The position numbers and the translations under genes are program-made. Shown here piece by piece: positions 37,973 through 47,241 of a DNA stretch of 64,000 nt (positions are counted from its first letter, which is position 1; every line of letters begins with the position of its first letter). Below the pieces are notes generated by a model. The model did no database searches. It was not told where the DNA came from and was given only the letters and a program-made list of their open reading frames with translations. The stretch is from Actinomycetes bacterium (GTDB lineage: Bacteria; Actinomycetota; Actinomycetes; Actinomycetales; Microbacteriaceae): positions 62,001 through 126,000 of the forward strand of contig JAKPAC010000010.1 of NCBI GenBank assembly GCA_029779645.1, in the 5' to 3' direction.

Positions 37973-39526
37973 TTGCCTGACTCTCCCCGTCCCGCCACGA
38001 ACACGATCAGCATCCCTGGCGACAGCGCCCGCGCGGATGCCGACGGGGGTGTCGTCATGCCCGAGTACGCCGCGCGTGACACCCGCGTGATCTGGCTGCT
38101 GCTCGGCGCGGCGTTCGTCGTGATCCTGAACGAGACGATCATGGGCGTCGCCATCCCGCACCTGATGGACGACCTGCGCATCACCGCGGTGGCCGCGCAG
38201 TGGCTCACCACCGGCTTCATGCTGACCATGGCCGTCGTCATCCCCATCACCGGATTCCTGCTGCAGCGCTTCACGACGCGTGCGATCTTCATCTCGGCGA
38301 TGTCGCTCTTCTCGCTCGGCACCCTCACCGCCGCGGCGGCTCCTGGCTTCGAGGTGCTGCTCGTGGCCCGCGTGATCCAGGCATCCGGCACGGCGATCAT
38401 GATGCCGCTGCTGATGACGACCATCATGACCCTGGTCGCGCCGCAGGCCCGCGGCCGCATGATGGGCCGCGTGTCGATCGTGATGTCGCTCGCCCCGGCG
38501 ATCGGCCCCTCGCTCTCGGGGCTCATCCTGAGCACGCTGAACTGGCGCTGGATGTTCATCGTGGTGCTCCCGATCGCGCTCGTGATGCTCCTGGTCGGCA
38601 TGAAGTGGATGCTGAACGTCAACGAGCCGAGCCCCGCCCGGGTCGACCTGCTCTCGGTGCTCCTGTCGGCGCTCGGCTTCGGCGGACTCGTGTTCGGCCT
38701 CAGCCAGATCGGCGCGGGCGGGCACGGCACCTCCCCCGCCGAGGTCGCCGCCCAGGCGATGGCCGCCACCACCATGTGGGTCGCGCTCGCCGTCGGCGCG
38801 CTGTCGCTGACGATCTTCATCCTGCGCCAGCTGCGCCTGCAGCGCGAGGACCGCGCGCTGCTCGACCTGCGCGTGTTCCGCTCGCGCAACTTCACGCTCT
38901 CGATGACGCAGATGACGGTGCTGACCGCGGCGTTCTTCGGCTCGATCATCCTGACCCCGCTGTACCTGCAGCACGTGCTGGGCCTCTCGGCGCTCGAGTC
39001 GGGCCTGATCGTGCTGCCCGGCGCGCTCGTGATGGGCCTGCTCGGCCCGATCGTCGGCCGCATCTACGACGCCCGCGGTCCGCGCGTGCTGCTCGTTCCG
39101 GGTGCGGTCATCTCGAGCGCGGTGCTGTGGACGTTCACGACGCTCACCGAGACGACCTCGCCCTACTTCGTCATGGTGCTGCAGATCGTGCTCTCGCTGG
39201 GCCTCGCGCTCTCGTTCACCCCGCTGTTCACGGCGTCGCTCGGCTCGCTCGAGCCGCGCTTCTATTCCTACGGCAGTGCGATCGTCGGCACCGTGCAGCA
39301 GGTGGCAGGCGCCGCGGGCATCGCCCTGTTCGTCACCCTCATGTCGGCGATCGCGAACGACGCCCTGGCCGGCGGCGCCGCGCCCGTCGCGGCTCAGGCG
39401 GCCGGTGTGCGCGGCGCCTTCATGATCGGCGCCGTGCTCTCGCTGCTGACGATCGTCGGGGCGTTCCTCGTGCGCAAGCCAGCCGACGACATCGGAGCAC
39501 CGGCCGGCGCCGCGCCCGCCGCGTAG
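37973..39526 (+). CDS. MFS transporter, DHA2 family (14-span drug exporter)
   Basis: 517 residues from TTG 37973, with GAGAGGA 5 bases upstream. Fourteen spans expected. Motifs of DHA2/EmrB proteins: VVILNETIMGVAIPHLMDDL in span 1, AVAAQWLTTGFMLTMAVVIP, motif C-like APAIGPSLSGLILSTLNWRW and PGALVMGLLGPIVGRIYDAR. The proton-coupled exporter usually handles drugs or cationic compounds. The 35-residue hydrophilic N-terminus is long. It converges on the kinase operon. Confidence 0.92.
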   Translation: MPDSPRPATNTISIPGDSARADADGGVVMPEYAARDTRVIWLLLGAAFVVILNETIMGVAIPHLMDDLRITAVAAQWLTTGFMLTMAVVIPITGFLLQRFTTRAIFISAMSLFSLGTLTAAAAPGFEVLLVARVIQASGTAIMMPLLMTTIMTLVAPQARGRMMGRVSIVMSLAPAIGPSLSGLILSTLNWRWMFIVVLPIALVMLLVGMKWMLNVNEPSPARVDLLSVLLSALGFGGLVFGLSQIGAGGHGTSPAEVAAQAMAATTMWVALAVGALSLTIFILRQLRLQREDRALLDLRVFRSRNFTLSMTQMTVLTAAFFGSIILTPLYLQHVLGLSALESGLIVLPGALVMGLLGPIVGRIYDARGPRVLLVPGAVISSAVLWTFTTLTETTSPYFVMVLQIVLSLGLALSFTPLFTASLGSLEPRFYSYGSAIVGTVQQVAGAAGIALFVTLMSAIANDALAGGAAPVAAQAAGVRGAFMIGAVLSLLTIVGAFLVRKPADDIGAPAGAAPAA

Positions 39527-39550
39527 CACTCGGGGCGCGACGGTCGCGGG

Positions 39551-41206
39551 CTACGGCCCGCAGACCGTCGCACCGTCGGCGGCCGAGCGACCGTCGTCGC
39601 GGCGCAGGATCACCTCGATGCAGCTCGGCCCGGCGCCCTCGGGAACCACCACGACCTCGGGCTGCTCGATCACCGAGTACTCGGTCTCTTCGCCGGGCCG
39701 GACGAGGCCCCAGAGATAGGCGTCGCCGGGCTGCGGGTCGGGGTTCGCCCAGGTGAAGCGGATGCCCTCCTCGGTGGCCGTCGCGGCAAGCTCGGTGACC
39801 CTGGGCACGCCGGCCCCGGGAACGACGACGTCGACCGGCACGGAATCCGGCGTCTCGCCCGCCTCCGGCTCGCGCTCGCCGGGGGTCAGGGCGCCCGAGG
39901 TCACCGCGATCACGCCGCCGGCGATGAGCGCGGCCGCGGCCAGCGAGCCGCCGATGCTCCACCCGATGACGGCACCGCGGCGCCGCCCGCGCGGCGTCGC
40001 GCCGGGGGCCGCGGCGCCGGCGCGCGCGGAGTCGATCGGCGCACCGGCGCCCGCGGCTGCGGCGGCATCCGGCGACACCGCCACGGGGGCGCGCATTCGC
40101 GTGGCGTCGTCGTCGGCCGGTGCGGGCGGCGTGGGCTGCGCTGCGCCCCAGCGCGGCAGCGAGCTGCTGCTGCGGATCACCGTGTGCTCGAGGCCTGCTG
40201 CTGCCGGCTCGCCCACCCCGCGCGGCACGCCGGTCACCGCCGGCGACGCGGCGCTACCGGGGTCGATCGAGACGACGCTGCGAATCCGGGTCGACTCGTC
40301 GTCGTCCTCGGCCGCCGGGGCGGGGGCCGCCGGGCCGACGTCGTCGACGACGTCGATCGGCGTCACCGACTGGCGAAGCTCGATCTGCACGCGCTGCAGG
40401 GCGCGCGCGAGGTCGATCGCGCTCGCATAACGCGAGGCCGGGCTCTTGGACATGGCGCGGGCGAGCACGCGCTCGAGACTCTCGGGCACGTCAGCGCGAC
40501 CGGTGGGCGCGAGCGCCGCCGCCTCGATGCGCGCGATCAGGTCGGCGCCGCTGTTGGAGGCCCCGGGCTGCTCGAACGGCGAGCGGCCCGCGAGCAGCGT
40601 GTACACCGTGGCACCGAGCGCCCAGACGTCGCTCGTGACATCGCCTCGCGGCGGCTCGGCGAACGACTCGGGAGGCGACCAGGGAATCGACATGCCCTCG
40701 CTCTGCGCGTCCGACGACGTCGTCGCCGCGATGCCGAAGTCGGCCAGGGCCGGGCGGCTGTATTCCGTGACGAGGATGTTCGCGGGCTTGATGTCACGAT
40801 GCAGGATCCCGGCCCGGTGCGCGGTCTCGACCGCCGCAGAGACCTGCACGCCCACGCGCAGCGCCTCCGCGACAGAGAATCGCTCGGCGCGGTAGCGCAC
40901 CTGCAGGTTGGGCTTCGGGCAGTACTCCATGACGAGGAACGGGCGCCCGTCGGCAGCGACCCCAGCCTGGTAGATCGTGACGATCGAGGGGTGCGTCGAC
41001 AGCTGCGCCATGATGTCGGCCTCGGCGGCGAACGCCTCCGCCGAGCCCGCGGCGAGGCCCTCGGCCAGGAGCACCTTCACCGCGACGCGGCGGCGCGGCA
41101 CGTGCTGCTCGTAGAGGAAGACATCGGCGAATCCGCCGGTGCCGAGCAGCTCGACCGGCGTGAACCCGGGGATCTCGGGCGGAGTGGAGGCAGCGCGTGC
41201 GCTCAC
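39551..41206 (-). CDS. Ser/Thr protein kinase with membrane span and extracellular FN3-like domain
   Basis: 551 residues, start GTG 41206 overlapping the FHA stop. Kinase domain about residues 14-275: Gly loop GTGGFADVF, Lys44 in VAVKVL, HRDIKPAN at 136-143 and DFG at 156-158; the usual APE is replaced by WSPPESF. A Pro/Ala/Asp-rich juxtamembrane region follows. One span (AVIGWSIGGSLAAAALIAGG) lies near residue 430, then an external module of about 90 residues (VTELAATATEEGIRFTWANP, CIEVILRRDDGRS) that looks like a fibronectin type III strand pattern. Terminal gene of the surface-protein operon; with PP2C and two FHA proteins it forms a complete phospho-switch. Confidence 0.92.
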   Translation of the reverse strand: MSARAASTPPEIPGFTPVELLGTGGFADVFLYEQHVPRRRVAVKVLLAEGLAAGSAEAFAAEADIMAQLSTHPSIVTIYQAGVAADGRPFLVMEYCPKPNLQVRYRAERFSVAEALRVGVQVSAAVETAHRAGILHRDIKPANILVTEYSRPALADFGIAATTSSDAQSEGMSIPWSPPESFAEPPRGDVTSDVWALGATVYTLLAGRSPFEQPGASNSGADLIARIEAAALAPTGRADVPESLERVLARAMSKSPASRYASAIDLARALQRVQIELRQSVTPIDVVDDVGPAAPAPAAEDDDESTRIRSVVSIDPGSAASPAVTGVPRGVGEPAAAGLEHTVIRSSSSLPRWGAAQPTPPAPADDDATRMRAPVAVSPDAAAAAGAGAPIDSARAGAAAPGATPRGRRRGAVIGWSIGGSLAAAALIAGGVIAVTSGALTPGEREPEAGETPDSVPVDVVVPGAGVPRVTELAATATEEGIRFTWANPDPQPGDAYLWGLVRPGEETEYSVIEQPEVVVVPEGAGPSCIEVILRRDDGRSAADGATVCGP

Positions 41207-42651
41207 GCGATGCCCTCGAACGTCACGCTCACGCCGTCGCCCAGCTCGAGCACATCGCCCGAGACGACGACGGTCGCCTCGCCGGGGTGCAGCTGGGTGG
41301 GCTCGCTGCCCGCGCGGCGCAGCATGGTGCCGTTGGTGGTGTGCAGGTCGGCCACGACCACCGCATCCCCCTCGAGGCGAATCTCGACGTGGCTGCGCGA
41401 GATGTCCTGCTCTGGGCTGTCGACCGTGATCAGGTGCGGAAGCATGCCGCCGGTCGTGCGGGTCGAGCTCGGGCGGCGCCCGATCACGACGGTGCGATCG
41501 AGCTGCACCGTGCGGCCGGTCGAGAGCACGATGCGCGCGGTCGATGCCGGCGGAGCGGGTGCGGGCGGCGGTGGCGTCGCCGTGCCGGGCTGCGGCGGGA
41601 GCTGACCGGCCGCGCGCATGGCGCGTGACTGCGCCACGGAGATGGTCTGGCCGTCGTGGTCGCCGGGGCGATGGCCCGTGCCGCCGGGCACGGCCGAGAT
41701 CAGGCCGGGCGCGGTGGCCACGGGCGCCCCGGTCGGCGGCGGAAACCCTGCGAGGTTCGCCGCCGCGGCTCCAGCTGCGCTCGGCCGACGGAACGCCGGA
41801 TCGGTGGCCGCCTTCACGACGGTCGCGCCCCATTCGTCGTCGTCAGGGCCGAGTGCCTCGACCGCGATCGGTGTGGGATCCGCGGCGGGCTCGGGGGCAA
41901 GCGGCTCCGAGTCGGGCTCCGGCTCGGGTTCGGGCTCCGCCTCCGGTGCGGGCTCGGGCTGTGCTTCAGGCTCCGAATGCGGCGGCATCCTCGATTCGGG
42001 GGCCGGCCCGGCCTTGGGTTCGGGGGCTGTCTCGGGTTCGCGGGCGGCCTCGGGGTCGGGAGCCGCGTCGGGTTCACGGGTCGCCGCGGCTTCCTGCGCT
42101 GCTTCGAGTGCCGGCTCTGCTTCGGGCTCGGGCTCGGGTGCCGTCGCGCGTTCGGGTTCCGCCGCCGTCGTGCGCGCCGGCGCGGGCGCGCCCTGCCCGA
42201 TCGACGCGGCCGCGCCCTGTGCATCCACGACGTCCACGACGAGGCGCGCGACCATCACGATGCCGTCAGCGAACGGCAGCGTGCCCGCGGCGTCGTCCGC
42301 GGCATCCTCCGTGTCGATCGTCACGGCGCCGCCACCGCGCACGAGCTGCTCGTTCCACGTGGTGACGCCGGCGCCGTGCACGCTCACGCCCGCGGCGCGC
42401 ACCGTGAGCGGGCCGCGCACGGCGATGCGAAGCTCGTCGCCTTCGCGCATGACAACCGCGAAGGGCGGGAGCGCGGCGAGGCTCGTGCCGAACGCGCCCG
42501 TCAGCGTCTCGAGGACGCTGCCGAGCCCACCGCCAGCGCGCACCGCGGCCCACGAGGCGCGGGCGTGTTCGGCTCCCGCGGTCGAAGGCAGCACGACGGC
42601 GCCGCCTGGCGCCACGGCCGCGAACCAGGGCCCCGGGGTGTACTCGCTCAT
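41203..42651 (-). CDS. FHA-domain protein with Glu/Pro-rich linker
   Basis: 482 residues. The N-terminal domain (about 1-140, WFAAVAPGGAVVLPSTAGAE) has no name I recognise. It is followed by a long low-complexity linker of PEPEPE-like and APEP units (about 150-260). The C-terminal FHA domain lies at about 385-480: VVIGRRPSS, then DISRSHVEIRLEGDAVVVAD and LHTTNGTMLRR, with the phosphothreonine-binding Arg, Ser and Asn in place. A Gln/Thr segment before it (TISVAQSRAMRA) may hold kinase sites. Overlaps PP2C and the kinase by 4 bases each. Confidence 0.88.
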   Translation of the reverse strand: MSEYTPGPWFAAVAPGGAVVLPSTAGAEHARASWAAVRAGGGLGSVLETLTGAFGTSLAALPPFAVVMREGDELRIAVRGPLTVRAAGVSVHGAGVTTWNEQLVRGGGAVTIDTEDAADDAAGTLPFADGIVMVARLVVDVVDAQGAAASIGQGAPAPARTTAAEPERATAPEPEPEAEPALEAAQEAAATREPDAAPDPEAAREPETAPEPKAGPAPESRMPPHSEPEAQPEPAPEAEPEPEPEPDSEPLAPEPAADPTPIAVEALGPDDDEWGATVVKAATDPAFRRPSAAGAAAANLAGFPPPTGAPVATAPGLISAVPGGTGHRPGDHDGQTISVAQSRAMRAAGQLPPQPGTATPPPPAPAPPASTARIVLSTGRTVQLDRTVVIGRRPSSTRTTGGMLPHLITVDSPEQDISRSHVEIRLEGDAVVVADLHTTNGTMLRRAGSEPTQLHPGEATVVVSGDVLELGDGVSVTFEGIA

Positions 42652-43529
42652 CGTCGGTCTCCTCGCTCGGGCCGGGATCGTGGGGTCTTGCGCGGCACGG
42701 TGTCTGCGTCGAGCTCGTCGTCAGACCCACGGCCCGCGTCACGGTCGCTCGCTCTGGGAAGTGTATCCATCGGGTCGTGCTGAACCACGGCGAGCGCGTC
42801 GACCACCACGGCCGTGACGTTGTCGCGCCCGCCGTTGGCGAGCGCCTGCAGCACGAGCCGCTCCGCGGCCGCCTGCGGGTCGGGCAGCGTCGACAGGATC
42901 TCGCGGATGGTCGCCGCATCCACCTCGCCCGAGAGCCCGTCCGAGCAGATGAGCATGCGATCGCCCTGCGCGGCGGGCAGCATCCAGAAGTCGGCGTCTT
43001 CATCGCTGCCGGCGCCGAGCGCACGCGTGATGACGTTGCGGTCGGCCGCGGTGGCCGCCTCCTCCGGGGTCAGCTCCCCGGCGTCGACAAGCTCCTGGAC
43101 GACGGAGTGGTCGACGCTGATCTGCTCGAGCGCACCTCCCGCCAGCCGATAGGTGCGCGAATCGCCGAGATTCACGACGAGCCAGTAGCCGTCGCCGCCG
43201 TGCTGCGAGACGACGACCCCGGTGAGCGTGGTCCCGGCGCCGCCGCTCGGACCGCCGGCAAGCGCGTCGACGCTGTGCCGCGCGAGGTCGATCACGCCGA
43301 CCACGTCTTCGACGCGCGCGCTCGGCAGGCCCACCAGCGGCTGGAAGGCAGCGAGGGCGGCGGCGCTTGCGACCTCGCCCGCCTCGTGGCCGCCCATGCC
43401 GTCGGCGACGAGAAAGACCGGATGCTGCGCGAGCATCGAGTCTTCGTTGATCCGGCGGCGCAGCCCGACGTCGGTCGCCGCGCCCGCCGACACGACGATC
43501 GGGGCGGAGAGCATCTGAGCGTCCGTCAT
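42648..43529 (-). CDS. PP2C-family Ser/Thr phosphatase
   Basis: 293 residues, start ATG 43529 (MTDAQMLSAPIVVSAGAATD). All PP2C metal motifs: RINEDSM, FLVADGMGGHEAGEVAS, GAGTTLTGVV, LVVNLGDSRTYRL, LICSDGLSGEV and GGRDNVTAVVV. The C-terminal 40 residues are charged and disordered-looking. No membrane span, so it is cytoplasmic. It presumably reverses the action of the operon kinase on the FHA or MoxR partners. Overlaps both neighbours by 4 bases. Confidence 0.94.
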   Translation of the reverse strand: MTDAQMLSAPIVVSAGAATDVGLRRRINEDSMLAQHPVFLVADGMGGHEAGEVASAAALAAFQPLVGLPSARVEDVVGVIDLARHSVDALAGGPSGGAGTTLTGVVVSQHGGDGYWLVVNLGDSRTYRLAGGALEQISVDHSVVQELVDAGELTPEEAATAADRNVITRALGAGSDEDADFWMLPAAQGDRMLICSDGLSGEVDAATIREILSTLPDPQAAAERLVLQALANGGRDNVTAVVVDALAVVQHDPMDTLPRASDRDAGRGSDDELDADTVPRKTPRSRPERGDRR

Positions 43530-44815
43530 CGCACCACCAGCGCGAACGTCACCCGACGGTCGCCGATCACGACGACATCGCCCGCGAGGATCGCGGTGAG
43601 CGCGCCGGGCGTCAGCGGGCGCGCCGGCACGCCCTCGCGATGCAGGATCATGCCGTTCGTCGAGTGCAGGTCGACGATCCACGCGCCGTCGGCGTCCACG
43701 CCGGCGCCGAAGTGCGTCTTCGACAGCGAGAACGAGTCATCGGGCACCGCGATCGAGGTCGCGCCCGCGAGCTTCGACGAGACGCGCACGGCGTCGGTGG
43801 ATGCCACGGGGTCGCGGCCGATGACGGCCCCATGCGGGATCGTCACCACCGTGCCATCGTCCCAGCGCAGCTCGAGCTGCGACGCGGCGGGCGGCGCGAC
43901 CGACGGCGCCGCTGCGACGAAGCCCGGCGTCGCCGCGGGTGCGGGTGCGGGCGCAGGCCCAAGCGGAGGCGTCGGCGCGGGCGCCCCGACGCGCGGCGCG
44001 AGGTGCGCGGGCACGTCGCCGATGAGCGGCGCGGGCGAGAAGGGTCCCGGCGGGAGCGGCGCGGGCGGGAGCGACGCGCCAGCCGGCGCGACGCCGGCAC
44101 CGACGCCGCGCGCCCCGGGCACGGGGGGCACGGTGGGCCGGGCCCCCGGAAACCCGAAGGGGCGGTCGCGGTCGATCTCTTCGATCGCAGCGGGCACCGG
44201 CGCGGGCGGCGGCGCTGCGGCCTGCGCGGCGGCCTGCGCGACCGCCTCATCGAACGCGAGGGCGTCGACCATGATCGCGCCCACCAGCAGATCGTGCCAG
44301 CCCTGCCGGCGGCCGCTGCGGTCGAACAGCGGCGTGACATATCCGACGACGACGCCGGCCAGCACGCTGAACACGACGGCGCGCCCCAGCGCCCGCCAGA
44401 ATCCGAGCCTGGTGCCGAGCCCCGCGCGCACGAGGCGGATGCCCATGAGACGCATGCCGATCGAGCCGCGGCCACCCTGCATCGCCACCCACACGATCGA
44501 CCAGGCAGCGCCGAGCACCGCGCCGGCGATCACGAGGATGAGGGCGGGCAGCGACGCCGCCGGCAGCGCCTGGCTGGAGCCGCCGGCCGCGCCGTCGAGC
44601 AGCGCGCCCAGCACCGACAGCCAGAGCATGATCGCGCCGACGATGGTCACCGAGGCCACGAGCAGGGCGATGGCGCCGTCGATCAGGTAGGCGACGACAC
44701 GGCGGCCGAACGCCGCGGGAGGCTCCGGCGCCCGGGCGGCCTGGCCGCCGGCGACGCCAGCCGCGGGGGGCTTCGGGGGTGGGACGATCTCAGGCATCCC
44801 GTGCACAGCGCTCAC
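43526..44815 (-). CDS. RDD-FHA membrane protein
   Basis: 429 residues, start GTG 44815 (VSAVHGMPEIVPPPKPPAAG). RDD domain about 35-190 with three or four spans, AFGRRVVAYLIDGAIALLVA containing the first Arg and Asp, GMRLMGIRLVRAGLG, and GWHDLLVGAIMVDAL. A Pro/Ala linker of about 120 residues leads to a C-terminal FHA domain (about 325-425): AVIGRDPVAS, SIAVPDDSFSLSKTHFGAGV and VDLHSTNGMIL. In place of the typical SRxH the loop reads SLSKTHF. It brings a phosphothreonine reader to the membrane beside the transglutaminase-like protein, whose stop it overlaps. Confidence 0.9.
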   Translation of the reverse strand: MSAVHGMPEIVPPPKPPAAGVAGGQAARAPEPPAAFGRRVVAYLIDGAIALLVASVTIVGAIMLWLSVLGALLDGAAGGSSQALPAASLPALILVIAGAVLGAAWSIVWVAMQGGRGSIGMRLMGIRLVRAGLGTRLGFWRALGRAVVFSVLAGVVVGYVTPLFDRSGRRQGWHDLLVGAIMVDALAFDEAVAQAAAQAAAPPPAPVPAAIEEIDRDRPFGFPGARPTVPPVPGARGVGAGVAPAGASLPPAPLPPGPFSPAPLIGDVPAHLAPRVGAPAPTPPLGPAPAPAPAATPGFVAAAPSVAPPAASQLELRWDDGTVVTIPHGAVIGRDPVASTDAVRVSSKLAGATSIAVPDDSFSLSKTHFGAGVDADGAWIVDLHSTNGMILHREGVPARPLTPGALTAILAGDVVVIGDRRVTFALVVR

Positions 44816-47241
44816 TTTCGCTCCTTCCGGCGCAGCGAGCGCAGGCTGACCCGCGCGCGCAGCATGCGCCATGTGCTCTGACCGGAGGCGAGCTCGCTCG
44901 CGCTCGCATCGACATCGCGCCAGAACTCGTCGACATCGCTCTCGCTCGGCTCGCCCGGGCCGAAGACCTGGGCGTCGGCGCGATCGGCAAGCACCAGCGC
45001 CGCGCCGCCGATCTGGCGGGCATCGCTCTCGGCGGCCGCCGCCTGCGCATCGGCGGCGCGCACATCGGCGGCGCGGGCATCGGCGAGGCCGGCATCGGCA
45101 CGCGCATCGGTCGCCGCGAAGTGCGCACACACCGCCAGGGCGCCGGCGCGGCGCGTGCCGCGCGGGGGCACCGGTGCCCCGAGGTCGACCGCGCGGTCGA
45201 CGAACTCGTCCCAGCCGCCGCTGATCTGATCCGCGGTGCGCGCTCGGGCGCGGCGGCGCTTTCGGCGACCGAGCTTGAGCAGCAGGATCGCCAGGAACGG
45301 CGCGGCGAGCACCAGCAGGGTCGCGAGGCTTCCGCCCACGATCCACAGCACCGTGCCGAGCCAGGCGACGCCGAGCGCGTCGTCCTCGCTCTCGCCGTCG
45401 TCGGCGGGGATCTCCGGCGGCAGCTGCACCGGCTCCTGCGGGGGCGGCGGCGGCTGGATCACCTGCGGCTTGGGGTCGGTGCGCGGCTTCGTGTCTTCGT
45501 CGGTCGGCACCTGGTCTTCGGGCGGCGTCGGGTCGAACACGACCCAGCCGAGCTCGTCGAACGCGACCTCGACCCAGACGTGCAGCGTGTCGCCCGTGGC
45601 GGTGAAGCGCTCGCCGGCCGACTTGGCGTCGGGGTAGAACCCCATCACCACACGCGCGGGCATGCCCAGCTGCGAGGCCATCACCGCCATCGCCGTCGCG
45701 TACTGCTCGTCGTCTCCCACCATCTGGTCGGCGCCAAGCAGCGCGTCGAGGCGCTCGGCGCCGTGGCCGGCCCGCGAGCGGGGCTCGCCCTCGAGGCCGT
45801 GGCTGAAGAAGCCGCCAGTCGCAAGCGCGCTCTCAAGCGCACGGGCCTGCCCGATCGCCGTCTCCGCCTCGGCCGTGAAATCACCGGCGGCGGATGCCGC
45901 GGTCTGCGGAATCCCCTTCTGCTTGGGCATCTTCACGCTGCCGAAGAGCGCGTCGGCCAGTGCGGCGTCGCTCGGCGCCGCGGGCACGACGGTGTCGATC
46001 TCGTAGCTGTCGCCCTCGCGGAGCCCACGGGTCACCACGGCGACCCCCGAGCCCGGGTTGTAGTGCAGCGAGCGGGCGAGGTCTTCGCCGCGCTCGCCTT
46101 CGAAGCTCATGCGGGTCGGGTATCCCACGCCGGGCACCCAGACGCCGCCGAGCTCGCCCATCGTGAATGTCATCGTGGCGTCTTCGCCGGCGACGCCTGC
46201 CGCGCCGCCCGGGGCGATGCGCTCGCCCACGCGCAGGAACGAGCCAGAGCCGCCGGCGCCGTTGCCCGAGACGTTGTAGACGACGCCGTCGTATGCGTCC
46301 ATCGTCGCCAGCCGCACGCGCGCGCCCTCCGGCAGCCCGTCGACCGTGAACAGCACGCGGTCCTTCGCGTCGCGGATGTAGCCGCGGAACGCCTGCAGGG
46401 GGCTCGGATACTCCCGCACATCGAACGGTGGGATCACGACGTCGCGCAGCACGTACCGCGGCGATGCCATGCTCGTCACCGCGGCACTCGCGCCGCCGGC
46501 GGCCAGCGCCACGACCAGGACGCCGGCGGCGAAGCCGAGACGGCGTACCGTCGCGCTGCGGGCGAGGGTGTTCTCACCCTGCGACTCGGCGACCGCGCTG
46601 CCGCGCGCCGAGCTGCGCAGGAGCGCGCCGCGATACGCGAGCCACGCCACGGCGACGCCGGTGAAGACGACCCCCTGCGCGATCGGGAACGTCGCGCGCG
46701 GCACACCGAACGCGATGGCGACCACGAGAAGCGCGAGCGCGGGCAGAATCGCCCAGGCATAGCCGCGGGCGAGGCGCAGCGCGAAGCTTCCCGCCAGGAC
46801 GGCGGCGACGAGCGCGGTGAGGAACGGCAGCACGACGAGCGGGTCCTCGCCGGGCAGCGGAGCCTGCGAGGTCAGCAGCTGCTTCCACGAGAACACCACC
46901 CCGAGCGCGAGCTCACGGAGCGTGTCGAGGCTCGGGATCACGCCGAACAGCGACATCGGCCGCAGCGCGAGCACGCCGCCGAACACGAAGTAGGCCAGCA
47001 CGCTCACGCCGGCCACGGCGAGCATGCCAAGCCGGAAGCGGGCGCCGAGTGCGGCGATCGTGAGCCCGACGAGCACCGCTCCGCCGCCGGCGATCCAGGC
47101 GCCCGCACCCATGAACGACGGCGCCCAGGCCGAGACGCCCACCAGGAGCAGCGCGGCGACGGCCGCGAGGTCGAACAGCCAGCGCGAAGAGAAGCGCGCG
47201 GCCGACGAGTCCATGCCCGCTTCGGGCGTCGCGGCGCTCAC
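44812..47241 (-). CDS. Transglutaminase-core membrane protein (TgpA/DUF3488 type), catalytic Cys replaced
   Basis: 809 residues, start GTG 47241. About seven N-terminal spans (residues 20-245) precede an external transglutaminase-like region, then a Pro-rich stretch, a last span (LGTVLWIVGGSLATLLVLAA) near residue 625 and a cytoplasmic tail rich in Ala/Asp. The core motif that normally reads GDCEQYA is GDDEQYATAMAVMASQLGMP, with Asp511 in the Cys position, while the His (LHVWVEVAFDELGWVVFDPT) and Asp positions are kept. It therefore should lack thiol catalysis. Between DUF58 and RDD-FHA in the operon. Confidence 0.9.
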   Translation of the reverse strand: MSAATPEAGMDSSAARFSSRWLFDLAAVAALLLVGVSAWAPSFMGAGAWIAGGGAVLVGLTIAALGARFRLGMLAVAGVSVLAYFVFGGVLALRPMSLFGVIPSLDTLRELALGVVFSWKQLLTSQAPLPGEDPLVVLPFLTALVAAVLAGSFALRLARGYAWAILPALALLVVAIAFGVPRATFPIAQGVVFTGVAVAWLAYRGALLRSSARGSAVAESQGENTLARSATVRRLGFAAGVLVVALAAGGASAAVTSMASPRYVLRDVVIPPFDVREYPSPLQAFRGYIRDAKDRVLFTVDGLPEGARVRLATMDAYDGVVYNVSGNGAGGSGSFLRVGERIAPGGAAGVAGEDATMTFTMGELGGVWVPGVGYPTRMSFEGERGEDLARSLHYNPGSGVAVVTRGLREGDSYEIDTVVPAAPSDAALADALFGSVKMPKQKGIPQTAASAAGDFTAEAETAIGQARALESALATGGFFSHGLEGEPRSRAGHGAERLDALLGADQMVGDDEQYATAMAVMASQLGMPARVVMGFYPDAKSAGERFTATGDTLHVWVEVAFDELGWVVFDPTPPEDQVPTDEDTKPRTDPKPQVIQPPPPPQEPVQLPPEIPADDGESEDDALGVAWLGTVLWIVGGSLATLLVLAAPFLAILLLKLGRRKRRRARARTADQISGGWDEFVDRAVDLGAPVPPRGTRRAGALAVCAHFAATDARADAGLADARAADVRAADAQAAAAESDARQIGGAALVLADRADAQVFGPGEPSESDVDEFWRDVDASASELASGQSTWRMLRARVSLRSLRRKERK

